The notes under the pieces were generated by a model, which saw only the letters and a list, made by a program, of their open reading frames with translations, made no database searches and was not told the origin of the DNA. From Flaviaestuariibacter sp. (GTDB lineage: Bacteria > Bacteroidota > Bacteroidia > Chitinophagales > Chitinophagaceae), in assembly GCA_028288515.1 (NCBI GenBank), contig JAQBNP010000263.1:1-34848 (forward strand): a stretch of DNA of 34,848 nucleotides. Direction: 5' to 3'. The position numbers and the translations under genes were made by a program. This document shows, piece after piece, positions 25,552 to 34,035 of the stretch; positions within the stretch are counted from its first letter, which is position 1; the number at the start of each line of letters is the position of its first letter.

Positions 25552-28500
25552 TTGACGAAGCAACAGACCCTGTCTTCCCTCGTAGCGGCCATGCCCGCGG
25601 CAAGTGTCTTGATCCTGCCCGATGCCCCACGGTACACGGTCGTCGCCGCTTCACCCGCTTACCTGCGGGCAGTTGGTATGGCGAAAGATGCCTTGCAGGG
25701 CCGGGGCCTTTTCGATGCGTTTCCTGCCAATCCCGATGAAGCGGAATTTACAGGACAGGCTAACGTCGCAGCATCTTTCGCAACCGTCCTGGCAACAAGA
25801 TCCGTCGACATCCTTCCGCTGCAACGCTACGACGTGCCCACCGCTGACGGACGGTTCGAGGAACGCTACTGGAAGGCAGTGAACAGCCCTGTGTTGGATG
25901 AAGACGGCAACGTGCAATTCATTCTTCACACGCCAGAGGATATTACCGAACGAGTGATCGCCGAGCGAAAGGAAGAACAATACCGGCACGCAAATAAGGT
26001 CTTTGACCTGTTCATGCAGGCCCCGGCTGCTGTATGCATTGTGAGAGGGCCTGACTTCATCGTCGACCTCGCCAACGGCGGCATGCTGGACATGCTTGGA
26101 CGCACGCCACAAATCATTGGGCGCCCGATCGTCGAAGCGCTTCCGGAAGCGCGGGTGCAGGGCTTGATCGACATCCTGACACAAGTCATGACCACCCGCC
26201 AGCCCTACCAGGTTTCCAGTTTCCCAGCCACCCTGTTGATCAACGGCGAGCGGGAGACACGCTATTTCGATCTTGTCTTCAACCTCTATGACAGGGCTGT
26301 CACGGGGCTGGATGACGAATGCATTTTCTGCCTCGCACATAATGTGACCGAACAGGTTGAAGCACGAAAGAAAATAGCCGATGTAACAGAACGGCTTAAT
26401 TACCGGAACGCCATTTTCGAGGCTCAGAACGACGCAACTCCCGATGGTGTCCTGATCGTCGATGGCAACGGGAAGATGATCCTGTACAACAAGCGTTTTG
26501 CCGAGATCTGGAAAATGCCCCAAGCCATTATCGACAGCCGTGATGACGACGCCGCGCTGCGTCACGCGATGACCATGCTCGACGACCCTGATAAATTCAT
26601 GACCCGGGTTGAGGCGCTGTATGAAAAGAGATCGGAGCCAAGCCAGGACGTGCTCGTATTCAGGGACGGCCGGGTCGTCGAGCGCACAGGCGCTCCCATC
26701 GTTTCAGAAGAGGGCACATACTATGGCTGGTCCTGGTATTTCAGGGATATTTCGAGGAGCATCAAACAGGAGCAACGGTTCCGCAACGTCGTCGAGCAGG
26801 CACCAGACCCGATCCTGATCCTGATGGGCGAGGACCTTGTCCTGGAGGTCGCCAACAAAGCGCTGTTGGACCTCTGGAAAGTAGACGAGACAGCCATTGG
26901 CAGGAAATTCCTGGACATCCTTCCGGAGATGAAAGACCAGGTCTTTGTCAACCTTCTCAAGAACGTCTTGCATACGGGGGAGCCGTTTTACGGCAACGAG
27001 GTGCCGGCCATATTTATACAGGAAGGCAAAGAAATTACGCGTTACGTGAACTTCAGCTACCAGCCCTATCGCGAGCTGAACCGGGAGATCAGCGGTGTCC
27101 TCATCACCGCCACGGACGTGACCGGGCAGGTTTTGGCGAGGCAGCAGAAGGAAAAAACAGAAGCCAATTTCCGGAGTCTCCTCATGCAGGCGCCGATCGG
27201 TATCTGCATCCTCCAGGGCGAAGACTTCATCGTGGAGCTGGCGAACGACTCGTACCTGGAGATCGTTCAGCGCGAGCGCGACGCATTCCTTGGACGCCCG
27301 CTCTGGGAGGGGCTTCCGGAAGTCAGGACGCAGGGCTTCGACACGATCCTGCGGAACGTTCTGGCAAGCGGTGAGGCTTTCATCGGGCGCGAGTTCAAGG
27401 TCGTCATCAATCGGCAGGGGAGGGAAGAGGTCCTCTATGTCGATTTCGTCTACGAGCCGCTGCGCGAAGTCGATGGCGACTGGGACCGCATCATGGCCCT
27501 GGCGATCGACGTTACGGCCAACGTATTGTCACGCAAAAAGATCGAAGAGGCTGAAGAGCGGGCCCGCCTCGCGATCGAGTCCGCTGAGCTGGGCGCTTTC
27601 GAAGTGGACCTGCTTACACAGGAGATCATTGCCTCCGAGCGGATGGACGAGATCATGGGCGTCAGCCACACAAACGTCCGAACCAAGTACATCGAAGCGG
27701 TCCATCCCGACGACCGTGCCATCCGCCAGGCCGCGTACGACGTGGCCTACCAGACCGGCAAGCTGGAATACGATGGGCGCGTTGTCTGGCAGGACGGGTC
27801 GATCCACTGGATGCGGGTCAAGGGCCGAATCTTTTTTGACAGGCAGCGCGTGCCCTTCAAAATGCTGGGTGTGGTCCAGGACATCACGGAACAAAAACAA
27901 TTCTCGGAAGAATTGACCAGGCAGGTCGAGGAACGCACGCAACAGCTGCAGGAGTCGAACCTCCAGCTGCAAAAAAGCAACGAGGAGCTCGAGCAGTTTG
28001 CTTATGTATCAAGCCATGATCTGCAGGAGCCGCTCCGCAAGATCAAGCTGTTTGCGGGCATGATCCTCGAAAGTGAAAGCGCCAAGCTCGGCGAGCTGGC
28101 GCGGAGCCGGTTTGATAAGATCATCGATGCGGCAGACCGGATGAGCAGCTCCTTACGAGACCTCCTCGAATATGCATCCCTTTCCCGCGAGGAGGAGGTG
28201 GAGCCGGTGGACCTGAACAAGGTGATCGAGAATGTCGAGGTCGACCTCGAGCTTGTCATCGCTCAAAAAAATGCAGCGATCACAAAGTCGGGACTGCCCG
28301 TGCTGTACGCGATCCCACTGCAGATGCACCAGCTGTTTTACAACCTTCTCAACAACTCTTTGAAGTTTTCAAAACCCGACGTGCCGCCTGTTATCTCGGT
28401 TAGTTCACGGGTCCTTTCAACTTTGGAACTGGTCGGGAAAGCCGACCTGAAAAGCGGTCCTCTCTACGAGATCCGCGTCACCGACAACGGCATCGGCTTT

Positions 28501-28686
28501 GACGCGGTGCATTCCAAAAAGATCTTCACGATCTTCCAGCGGCTTCACGACAAAAAAACGTATAGCGGAACGGGCATCGGCCTGGCGCTGTGCAAGCGGG
28601 TGGTGCAGAACCATGGCGGCGACATCTATACGGAGTCGCAGCCGGGCGTCGGCACAACGTTTATCATTTTGCTTCCGGTCGGGTAA
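25552..28686 (+). CDS. Large multi-PAS sensor histidine kinase (TTG start, or ATG at 25591)
   Basis: At least five PAS-like segments; HisKA LEQFAYVSSHDLQEPLRKIKLFAGMIL; HATPase NNSLKFSKPDVPP, VTDNGIGFDAVHSKKIF, GTGIGLALCKRVVQNHGG. Confidence 0.93.
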   Translation: MTKQQTLSSLVAAMPAASVLILPDAPRYTVVAASPAYLRAVGMAKDALQGRGLFDAFPANPDEAEFTGQANVAASFATVLATRSVDILPLQRYDVPTADGRFEERYWKAVNSPVLDEDGNVQFILHTPEDITERVIAERKEEQYRHANKVFDLFMQAPAAVCIVRGPDFIVDLANGGMLDMLGRTPQIIGRPIVEALPEARVQGLIDILTQVMTTRQPYQVSSFPATLLINGERETRYFDLVFNLYDRAVTGLDDECIFCLAHNVTEQVEARKKIADVTERLNYRNAIFEAQNDATPDGVLIVDGNGKMILYNKRFAEIWKMPQAIIDSRDDDAALRHAMTMLDDPDKFMTRVEALYEKRSEPSQDVLVFRDGRVVERTGAPIVSEEGTYYGWSWYFRDISRSIKQEQRFRNVVEQAPDPILILMGEDLVLEVANKALLDLWKVDETAIGRKFLDILPEMKDQVFVNLLKNVLHTGEPFYGNEVPAIFIQEGKEITRYVNFSYQPYRELNREISGVLITATDVTGQVLARQQKEKTEANFRSLLMQAPIGICILQGEDFIVELANDSYLEIVQRERDAFLGRPLWEGLPEVRTQGFDTILRNVLASGEAFIGREFKVVINRQGREEVLYVDFVYEPLREVDGDWDRIMALAIDVTANVLSRKKIEEAEERARLAIESAELGAFEVDLLTQEIIASERMDEIMGVSHTNVRTKYIEAVHPDDRAIRQAAYDVAYQTGKLEYDGRVVWQDGSIHWMRVKGRIFFDRQRVPFKMLGVVQDITEQKQFSEELTRQVEERTQQLQESNLQLQKSNEELEQFAYVSSHDLQEPLRKIKLFAGMILESESAKLGELARSRFDKIIDAADRMSSSLRDLLEYASLSREEEVEPVDLNKVIENVEVDLELVIAQKNAAITKSGLPVLYAIPLQMHQLFYNLLNNSLKFSKPDVPPVISVSSRVLSTLELVGKADLKSGPLYEIRVTDNGIGFDAVHSKKIFTIFQRLHDKKTYSGTGIGLALCKRVVQNHGGDIYTESQPGVGTTFIILLPVG

Positions 28687-28832
28687 GACCGCGGGCGAGT
28701 GCAAGTCGGGTCGGGGGTCAAGTTGATCGAAGAACCAATGTTGGTCAACTGCCCTTTCTGAAGATGCGATCGATTCCCGATCTTGTGGGTCGGGAAACGC
28801 AGGTCACAACCCCGCGGAGATCCTCCTACACC

Positions 28833-29237
28833 ATGACCCAGCGGATCGCGCATATCACTCTTCTTGTAGCCGACTACGATGAGGCCATTGAATTTTACAC
28901 GAAGAAGCTTGGCTTCCGTCTCGTGGAAGACACCATCCTGGATGCTGGCAAACGCTGGGTACTCGTCGCGCCACCCGGAGCAACGGAATGCTCTCTTCTG
29001 CTTGCCAAAGCTATTAGTGACAATCAAACAGGCCGCGTCGGCGACCAGGCCGGCGGGCGCGTGTTCCTGTTTCTGCACACAGATGATTTTTGGAGAGACT
29101 ACAATGCCCTCGTGCAAAAAGGCGTTTCCTTTGTGAGGCCGCCGGAGGAATTTCCATACGGCACCGTCGCAGTTTTTGAAGACCTGTATGGAAACCGGTG
29201 GGATCTGATTCAGCCACAGGCGGCAAATAGTGCCTGA
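28833..29237 (+). CDS. VOC/glyoxalase superfamily protein
   Basis: MTQRIAHITLLVADYDEAIEFYTKKLGFRLVEDT ... VFEDLYGNRWDLIQP. Confidence 0.92.
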   Translation: MTQRIAHITLLVADYDEAIEFYTKKLGFRLVEDTILDAGKRWVLVAPPGATECSLLLAKAISDNQTGRVGDQAGGRVFLFLHTDDFWRDYNALVQKGVSFVRPPEEFPYGTVAVFEDLYGNRWDLIQPQAANSA

Positions 29238-29395
29238 CTGCATTTCCGGTTGCTAACGGTCGCGAAACGTACGACACCACTTTTGGCGAATGGCATCACG
29301 CAGTCGCGTCACCCCATCCCACAAAGAGGAACGGGCCCCGGTCGCCGGGACCCGCCTTTGATGCTCTCACGTGTCAACAAGGGCTCTTCACGGGG

Positions 29396-30280
29396 TTATT
29401 TTCTCTTCTTCAACTGGAACGCGCGCGAGATATTGAACCCGAACTGCACGTCTCCTTTGCCCCAGTCGTTATAGGTTTCATTCAGGTACACCCGCTCATT
29501 CATACCGACTGCATTTGTGAAATGAAGCTGGAACACGTGGCCGCCCGTCTCGATGTCAATACCCAGGGACAGGGGGTCGTGGAAGAACGGGCTGTTTGGA
29601 TTGAACACATGGTGATAGTCGGCCGTCAACGCCACCCGCTTGCTGACCTTCAGCCGGGCACCTGCGCCCAGCGCGAAAATGTCGTTGTCGTCTGCATTAT
29701 TGATCACAAGATTCTGGTGGACGATCGTTGGGACGATCTGCAGGGTGAAGCGCTCGCTGAACTTGCGCCCGGCAATGAGCTGCCCGTAATACCCGACGCG
29801 GCTAGAGAAATAATCCTTGCGGCTGGGATCGGTCCACCGGCCGGTCTTCACGGTCATACCACCCGCAAGCACAACCGAAAGTGGCGCGGCGCGCGGGCCA
29901 GTTGCCTGTTGGATCAGGCGGTACTTGAGAAAGGCGTCAAGCTCTTTGAGATAGGTGCTTCTGCCGAGGCCAACTGTGAAGTCCTTTGAAATGCCATAGT
30001 CCAGGCCGAGTCGAACGGAGGCCGGGCCGTCTAGGCCGAACAGCTCGCGTGCGCCGCCATTGACCGGACCGAAGCGGTGGAGGATGCGGAAGTCGAGCAC
30101 GCCGGGACGAAGCATTTCGATGCTGTGCGTCATAATGACGCGCGACGACTTGAAAGCGCTCGTCACATATTCCTTTCGGGGCGTTGAATCCTGGACGGAC
30201 CGAAGCAGGTCCTCGTCCTGGGCGCGAGCGGAGGCGGTGGAAAAGGCGAGTACAAGGAGCAGGCTGGTTCTGATTGTCAT
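29396..30280 (-). CDS. DUF5777-like outer-membrane beta-barrel protein
   Basis: Signal peptide MTIRTSLLLVLAFSTASARAQ; FKSSRVIMTHSIEMLRPGVLDFRILHRFGPVNGGARELFGLDGPASVRLGLDYGISKDFTVGLGRS. Confidence 0.85.
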   Translation of the reverse strand: MTIRTSLLLVLAFSTASARAQDEDLLRSVQDSTPRKEYVTSAFKSSRVIMTHSIEMLRPGVLDFRILHRFGPVNGGARELFGLDGPASVRLGLDYGISKDFTVGLGRSTYLKELDAFLKYRLIQQATGPRAAPLSVVLAGGMTVKTGRWTDPSRKDYFSSRVGYYGQLIAGRKFSERFTLQIVPTIVHQNLVINNADDNDIFALGAGARLKVSKRVALTADYHHVFNPNSPFFHDPLSLGIDIETGGHVFQLHFTNAVGMNERVYLNETYNDWGKGDVQFGFNISRAFQLKKRK

Positions 30281-30281
30281 G

Positions 30282-30848
30282 TTATTTGGATAATGGTTCG
30301 AGACGGGTGGACACCTGGATGCGGATCGTATTCGAGACATTGTCGCGAACAACGGCAGGGATCGAAATGCGGTAGTCGGAGACCAGGACCTGGAAGGAAG
30401 CCGATGCCTGGATCGCACCATCACCGACCTGGATCGTACCACTTGTCTCAACCGGTTTGGTCACGCCGTGGATGGTGAGCAGTCCCTTCACATTTACGGT
30501 ATATGAGCCGGGCTTGCTGTAGTCGATCTCCCCGTTGTTGGTAATGGTTCCTCTGAATTCGGCCTTGGGGAACTTGTCGCTCTCGACGTAATTCTCATTG
30601 AAGTGCTCCTGCATCAGCGCCTTCTCGAATGAAAAGCCTTTCATCAGCACGGAGAATTGGACTGCGCCCGTTTTGGTGTCGAGGACGCAGGTGACGCTCT
30701 TGTTCACCGCCCGGATATTCTCGAGGGCGGCTTTCGAGGAAAAATCGATATGGCCCGACTTCGTGAAGTAGCGTTGAGCCGTCGCGGTAAGGCAACTGGC
30801 CGAGAGCAGGGCCGCCATCAGCACGGGTCTAATTGTTTGGTGCGCCAT
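30282..30848 (-). CDS. YceI family protein
   Basis: Signal peptide; GHIDFSSKAALENIRAVNKSVTCVLDTKTGAVQFSVLMKGFSFEKALMQEHFNENYVESDKFPKAEFRGTI. Confidence 0.9.
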   Translation of the reverse strand: MAHQTIRPVLMAALLSASCLTATAQRYFTKSGHIDFSSKAALENIRAVNKSVTCVLDTKTGAVQFSVLMKGFSFEKALMQEHFNENYVESDKFPKAEFRGTITNNGEIDYSKPGSYTVNVKGLLTIHGVTKPVETSGTIQVGDGAIQASASFQVLVSDYRISIPAVVRDNVSNTIRIQVSTRLEPLSK

Positions 30849-31191
30849 GGTCAATCCAGGATTTAAGTTGATCGATCTGGCACTGGTTCATCCGGATGCT
30901 GCCCTGCGGCATCGGCGAAAACCCCGGGGAATGGTTAACAGCCCCATACAGGCGTCCGTCCGTCACCTTGGCTTTCACGCCCGCATAATCGTTGAGTGAA
31001 AAGCCACCTGTGGGGTTCACCGGTCCGTGGCAGTTGAGGCACCCGTTTGCGTTGATGATCCCCGCGACCGTGGTGGAGTACGTGACGTTCGTCGTGTTGC
31101 AGGGACTGTTCGAATAGAGGGATTCTTCCGAATGATAGGTACACGCCGCCAGGAAAATGCAGAGTATCAGGGCTGTAAGTAAGCTGCGCAT
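30829..31191 (-). CDS. Small c-type cytochrome lipoprotein
   Basis: Lipobox FLAAC, heme-binding CLNCH (CxxCH), candidate distal Met in FSPMPQGS; ATG at 31191. Confidence 0.87.
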   Translation of the reverse strand: MRSLLTALILCIFLAACTYHSEESLYSNSPCNTTNVTYSTTVAGIINANGCLNCHGPVNPTGGFSLNDYAGVKAKVTDGRLYGAVNHSPGFSPMPQGSIRMNQCQIDQLKSWIDHGAPNN

Positions 31192-31279
31192 GCAATAGGA
31201 TTGTTTTGGTGAATGGCTGTAAATACGGAAGGGTGAAAAATGCGTTGCCTTTGCCGGCATTGGATGGACCAGCCGTGAG

Positions 31280-31339
31280 GCGTTGCCTAACGGGTTTGTT
31301 TTCAACTGCTTGCGGCAAGGGCTGGGCAACGCAACCCGT
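31280..31339. other. Interleaved inverted repeats (A-B-A'-B' order)
   Basis: GCGTTGCC 31280-31287, ACGGGTT 31290-31296, GGCAACGC 31325-31332, AACCCGT 31333-31339; an extra direct GCGTTGCC at 31242-31249. Confidence 0.5.
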
Positions 31340-31361
31340 GGAAAAAAAATTCGGGGAACTG

Positions 31362-31386
31362 GCAACCTCTTTCGCGGGTTTTCGTA
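31362..31386 (+). promoter_or_regulatory. Candidate ECF-type promoter upstream of the sigma factor
   Basis: GCAACC (31362-31367) - 15 nt - CGTA (31383-31386); matches the element at 33261-33286. Confidence 0.45.
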
Positions 31387-31414
31387 ATTACATTTAATAA
31401 CTCATGCGCGTGAT

Positions 31415-31990
31415 TTGAACCTGGCACAAACCATAGCAAACTGCCTTCAAAACAATCATCGGGAGCAAAAGGCTCTCTATGAGAAATACTATGGGTATTG
31501 CCTGAAGACGGTTTTTCGCTATATCTACCACTACGATAAGGCAGTCGACGTCGTCAACGACGGGTTCGTGAAGATCATCCGCAACCATGGAAAGTTCGAG
31601 GCCAAGGACGTTCAGAACCTCGAAATGATGCTGATGGGATGGATGCGGACCATCATGGTCAACTCGGCGATCGACCAGCTTCGAAAAAATAATTTTCTTC
31701 CGGAGATCGGTGACATCTCCGACCATGTGTGGGTAGAGCAGGACAGGAGCAACGCGCCTGACCAGGCTTTGCTGTACAAGGAGCTTGTCCGTGAGATCAA
31801 GAAGCTTCCCCCCGCATACCGCACAGTGTTCAACATGTATGTGATCGACGGGTTCAACCACCAGGAGATCGCTGACCGGTTGGGCATTGCCGTTGGTACG
31901 TCCAAATCCAACCTGTCGAAAGCACGGGCGCACCTGCAAAAAATTTTAAAGAACAACGACGTTGAGCTGAGCTATGCAATATGTAAATGA
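31415..31990 (+). CDS. ECF-type RNA polymerase sigma-70 factor
   Basis: LYEKYYGYCLKTVFRYIYHYDKAVDVVNDGFVKIIRN (region 2), LPPAYRTVFNMYVIDGFNHQEIADRLGIAVGTSKSNLSKARAHLQKIL (region 4); TTG start. Confidence 0.93.
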   Translation: MNLAQTIANCLQNNHREQKALYEKYYGYCLKTVFRYIYHYDKAVDVVNDGFVKIIRNHGKFEAKDVQNLEMMLMGWMRTIMVNSAIDQLRKNNFLPEIGDISDHVWVEQDRSNAPDQALLYKELVREIKKLPPAYRTVFNMYVIDGFNHQEIADRLGIAVGTSKSNLSKARAHLQKILKNNDVELSYAICK

Positions 31991-33245
31991 AAATAGCGAT
32001 GAATTGTTCCGGAGGGCGGGCAACGAATACCCCTTGAACACCTCCAGTGCCGACTGGAATCGTATTGCCAAGGCGTTGGATATCAATGAAGAGCGCCCGA
32101 AACCAAGCTCACGCCGCCATCTCGCGTGGCTCCTGTTGCTGCTGCCACTTCCCTGGATCTGCCTGTCTGACGCCGGCTTGCGGGGAAAAGGACAAGCTGC
32201 CGGACAACGCGTTGCAGCAGCTCAATCCCGGTCAACGCCTGTTGCCGTCACTCCTGGGGCCGCCTTTATAGCGCCGCATGTGTCGTCGACAAGCCATGTG
32301 CCGACGGCACAGGTTCGGCACGCGGGAAGCCATCTTTCGGAGGGCTTCAACGCTGCAACCATTGCCCGCCGAAATGAGATCACCAACAGCCATGCAACAA
32401 CAACATTGACCCCGGGAAGCCTGGCGTCAGGCAGCTCGGGTGACGAACGATCAGGTTCGGCAAAGACAACACCTGCGGTAGGTGCACTTGCGAATCCTGC
32501 GGTCCCTTCGTCTACCGTGACTTCACCTCTTGTCAATTCGCCGGCTTCTGCCCCGGTCGCAACATTGCCTGCAAAGAAACAAACGGAGACAACTCCTGTT
32601 GAAACAGCGGCAGCTACTGCCCGAACAAACCCCGTTCCGAAGCCTCCCCATGGAAAGCTGTATGTCGGCTTTGTCGGTGGCGTGAGCGTCACGACGATCA
32701 AAATGCAAAAGACCTCTGATGCCGGTTTCGAAGCAGGCGTGATCGCCGGTTACCGTCTCACAAACCACTGGAGCCTGGAAGCGGGCCTGGTCTCGTCGCG
32801 CCGTCATTATTACAGCGATGGCAAATACTTGAACACCAGCAAGATCTACCTTCCACCAAATTCCTCCATCACCATGGTGGATGGCAGCTGCCGCATGCTC
32901 GAGATCCCGGTGAGCATCCGGTTCAATGGCGCCGCCCGCAAGCATGGCAACTGGTTTGGAACGGCAGGCCTCTCTTCGTACCTGATGAAACGGGAGGATT
33001 ATGACTACGCCTACTACTACCCATCGACCAACTACACAGCGATCCACAGCAAGACCTATCGCAACGAGTCCAGGGACTGGGTATCGGTGCTGCAACTCTC
33101 CGGCGGCTACGACCGGTCGGTAACACGGACCCTCAATGTCCGGGTTGAGCCTTACCTGCAGCTGCCACTGAGAGGCATGGGCTTCGGAAAGCTTCCTCTG
33201 ACCAGCGCCGGTGTGCGCATCGGCTTCACGAAGTCTTTGTTCTGA
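31974..33245 (+). CDS. Anti-sigma-like N-terminus + TM + Ser/Thr/Ala/Pro-rich linker + outer-membrane beta-barrel-like C-terminus
   Basis: DELFRRAGNEYPLNTSSADWNRIAKAL N-terminus, TM HLAWLLLLLPLPWICL, about 150-aa low-complexity linker, barrel-like C-terminus ending GVRIGFTKSLF; overlaps the sigma-factor stop. Confidence 0.8.
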   Translation: MQYVNENSDELFRRAGNEYPLNTSSADWNRIAKALDINEERPKPSSRRHLAWLLLLLPLPWICLSDAGLRGKGQAAGQRVAAAQSRSTPVAVTPGAAFIAPHVSSTSHVPTAQVRHAGSHLSEGFNAATIARRNEITNSHATTTLTPGSLASGSSGDERSGSAKTTPAVGALANPAVPSSTVTSPLVNSPASAPVATLPAKKQTETTPVETAAATARTNPVPKPPHGKLYVGFVGGVSVTTIKMQKTSDAGFEAGVIAGYRLTNHWSLEAGLVSSRRHYYSDGKYLNTSKIYLPPNSSITMVDGSCRMLEIPVSIRFNGAARKHGNWFGTAGLSSYLMKREDYDYAYYYPSTNYTAIHSKTYRNESRDWVSVLQLSGGYDRSVTRTLNVRVEPYLQLPLRGMGFGKLPLTSAGVRIGFTKSLF

Positions 33246-33260
33246 TGCGGACATCCTAAA

Positions 33261-33286
33261 GCAACCCGCGTTTCTCCACGTTCGTA
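33261..33286 (+). promoter_or_regulatory. Candidate ECF-type promoter upstream of the sugar-transferase gene
   Basis: GCAACC (33261-33266) - 16 nt - CGTA (33283-33286). Confidence 0.45.
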
Positions 33287-33309
33287 TTGATTGGTATTAA
33301 AGCCATTGA

Positions 33310-34035
33310 ATGGAACCTGTTCCTTTGTTGAACGATTCTTCCGTATTCGCCACGCCCCTGTCTTCCCACACGTCGCCGAGCCGTCTCTTTGCTGAAACGG
33401 AAACGCTCTGGGTGGCACGATCCACCGTGGACACGCCACTTCAAATACGCCGGAACGCGCTGCTGAAGCGACTTGCAGACGTGACAGTCTCTTCAATTCT
33501 GATCCTGCTCATTTTCCCCTGGCTCATTCCTCTGATGGCATTGCTGATCAGACTCGACTCAAAAGGCCCGGTGTTTTTCCGGCAGAAACGGGCGAAGAGA
33601 GGTGGCGCGCTGTTCACCTGCATAAAGCTTCGCACGATGGTGGTCAATCCGCAAGCAGATACAAAAGCCGCCATAGAAGACGATCCGCGCATAACCACCG
33701 TGGGCGCTTTTTTGCGGAAGTCGCACCTCGATGAATTGCCACAGCTTCTGAACGTGTGGTATGGCGATATGTCGCTCATTGGCCCGCGTCCGCATATGGT
33801 CAGCGACAACCATGCGTTTGGTCCAATCATCGATCAATATCATTGCCGCTGTCTCGTAAAGCCCGGTATCACGGGGCTGGCACAGGTTCTTGGCTACACG
33901 GGCCCGGCCGGAAGTCGTGAGGCCATGCAGATGAGGGTTCGCCAGGATCTGCATTATGTGCAGCACTGGTCCATCGGTCTCGACATCAAGATCATTTTGC
34001 GGACGATTTTCTCCGCTGTACTCCCCAGGCAATGA
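33310..34035 (+). CDS. Exopolysaccharide-type sugar transferase (bacterial sugar transferase family)
   Basis: KRLADVTVSSILILLIFPWLIPLMALLIRLDSKGPVFFRQKRAKRGGALFTCIKLRTM...KSHLDELPQLLNVWYGDMSLIGPRPHM. Confidence 0.93.
   Translation: MEPVPLLNDSSVFATPLSSHTSPSRLFAETETLWVARSTVDTPLQIRRNALLKRLADVTVSSILILLIFPWLIPLMALLIRLDSKGPVFFRQKRAKRGGALFTCIKLRTMVVNPQADTKAAIEDDPRITTVGAFLRKSHLDELPQLLNVWYGDMSLIGPRPHMVSDNHAFGPIIDQYHCRCLVKPGITGLAQVLGYTGPAGSREAMQMRVRQDLHYVQHWSIGLDIKIILRTIFSAVLPRQ

Noticed and set aside
25651-26565. 304-aa minus-strand ORF
   Set aside because: Antisense shadow of the well-supported multi-PAS kinase; no recognisable domain
31394-31939. 181-aa minus-strand ORF
   Set aside because: Antisense to the ECF sigma factor
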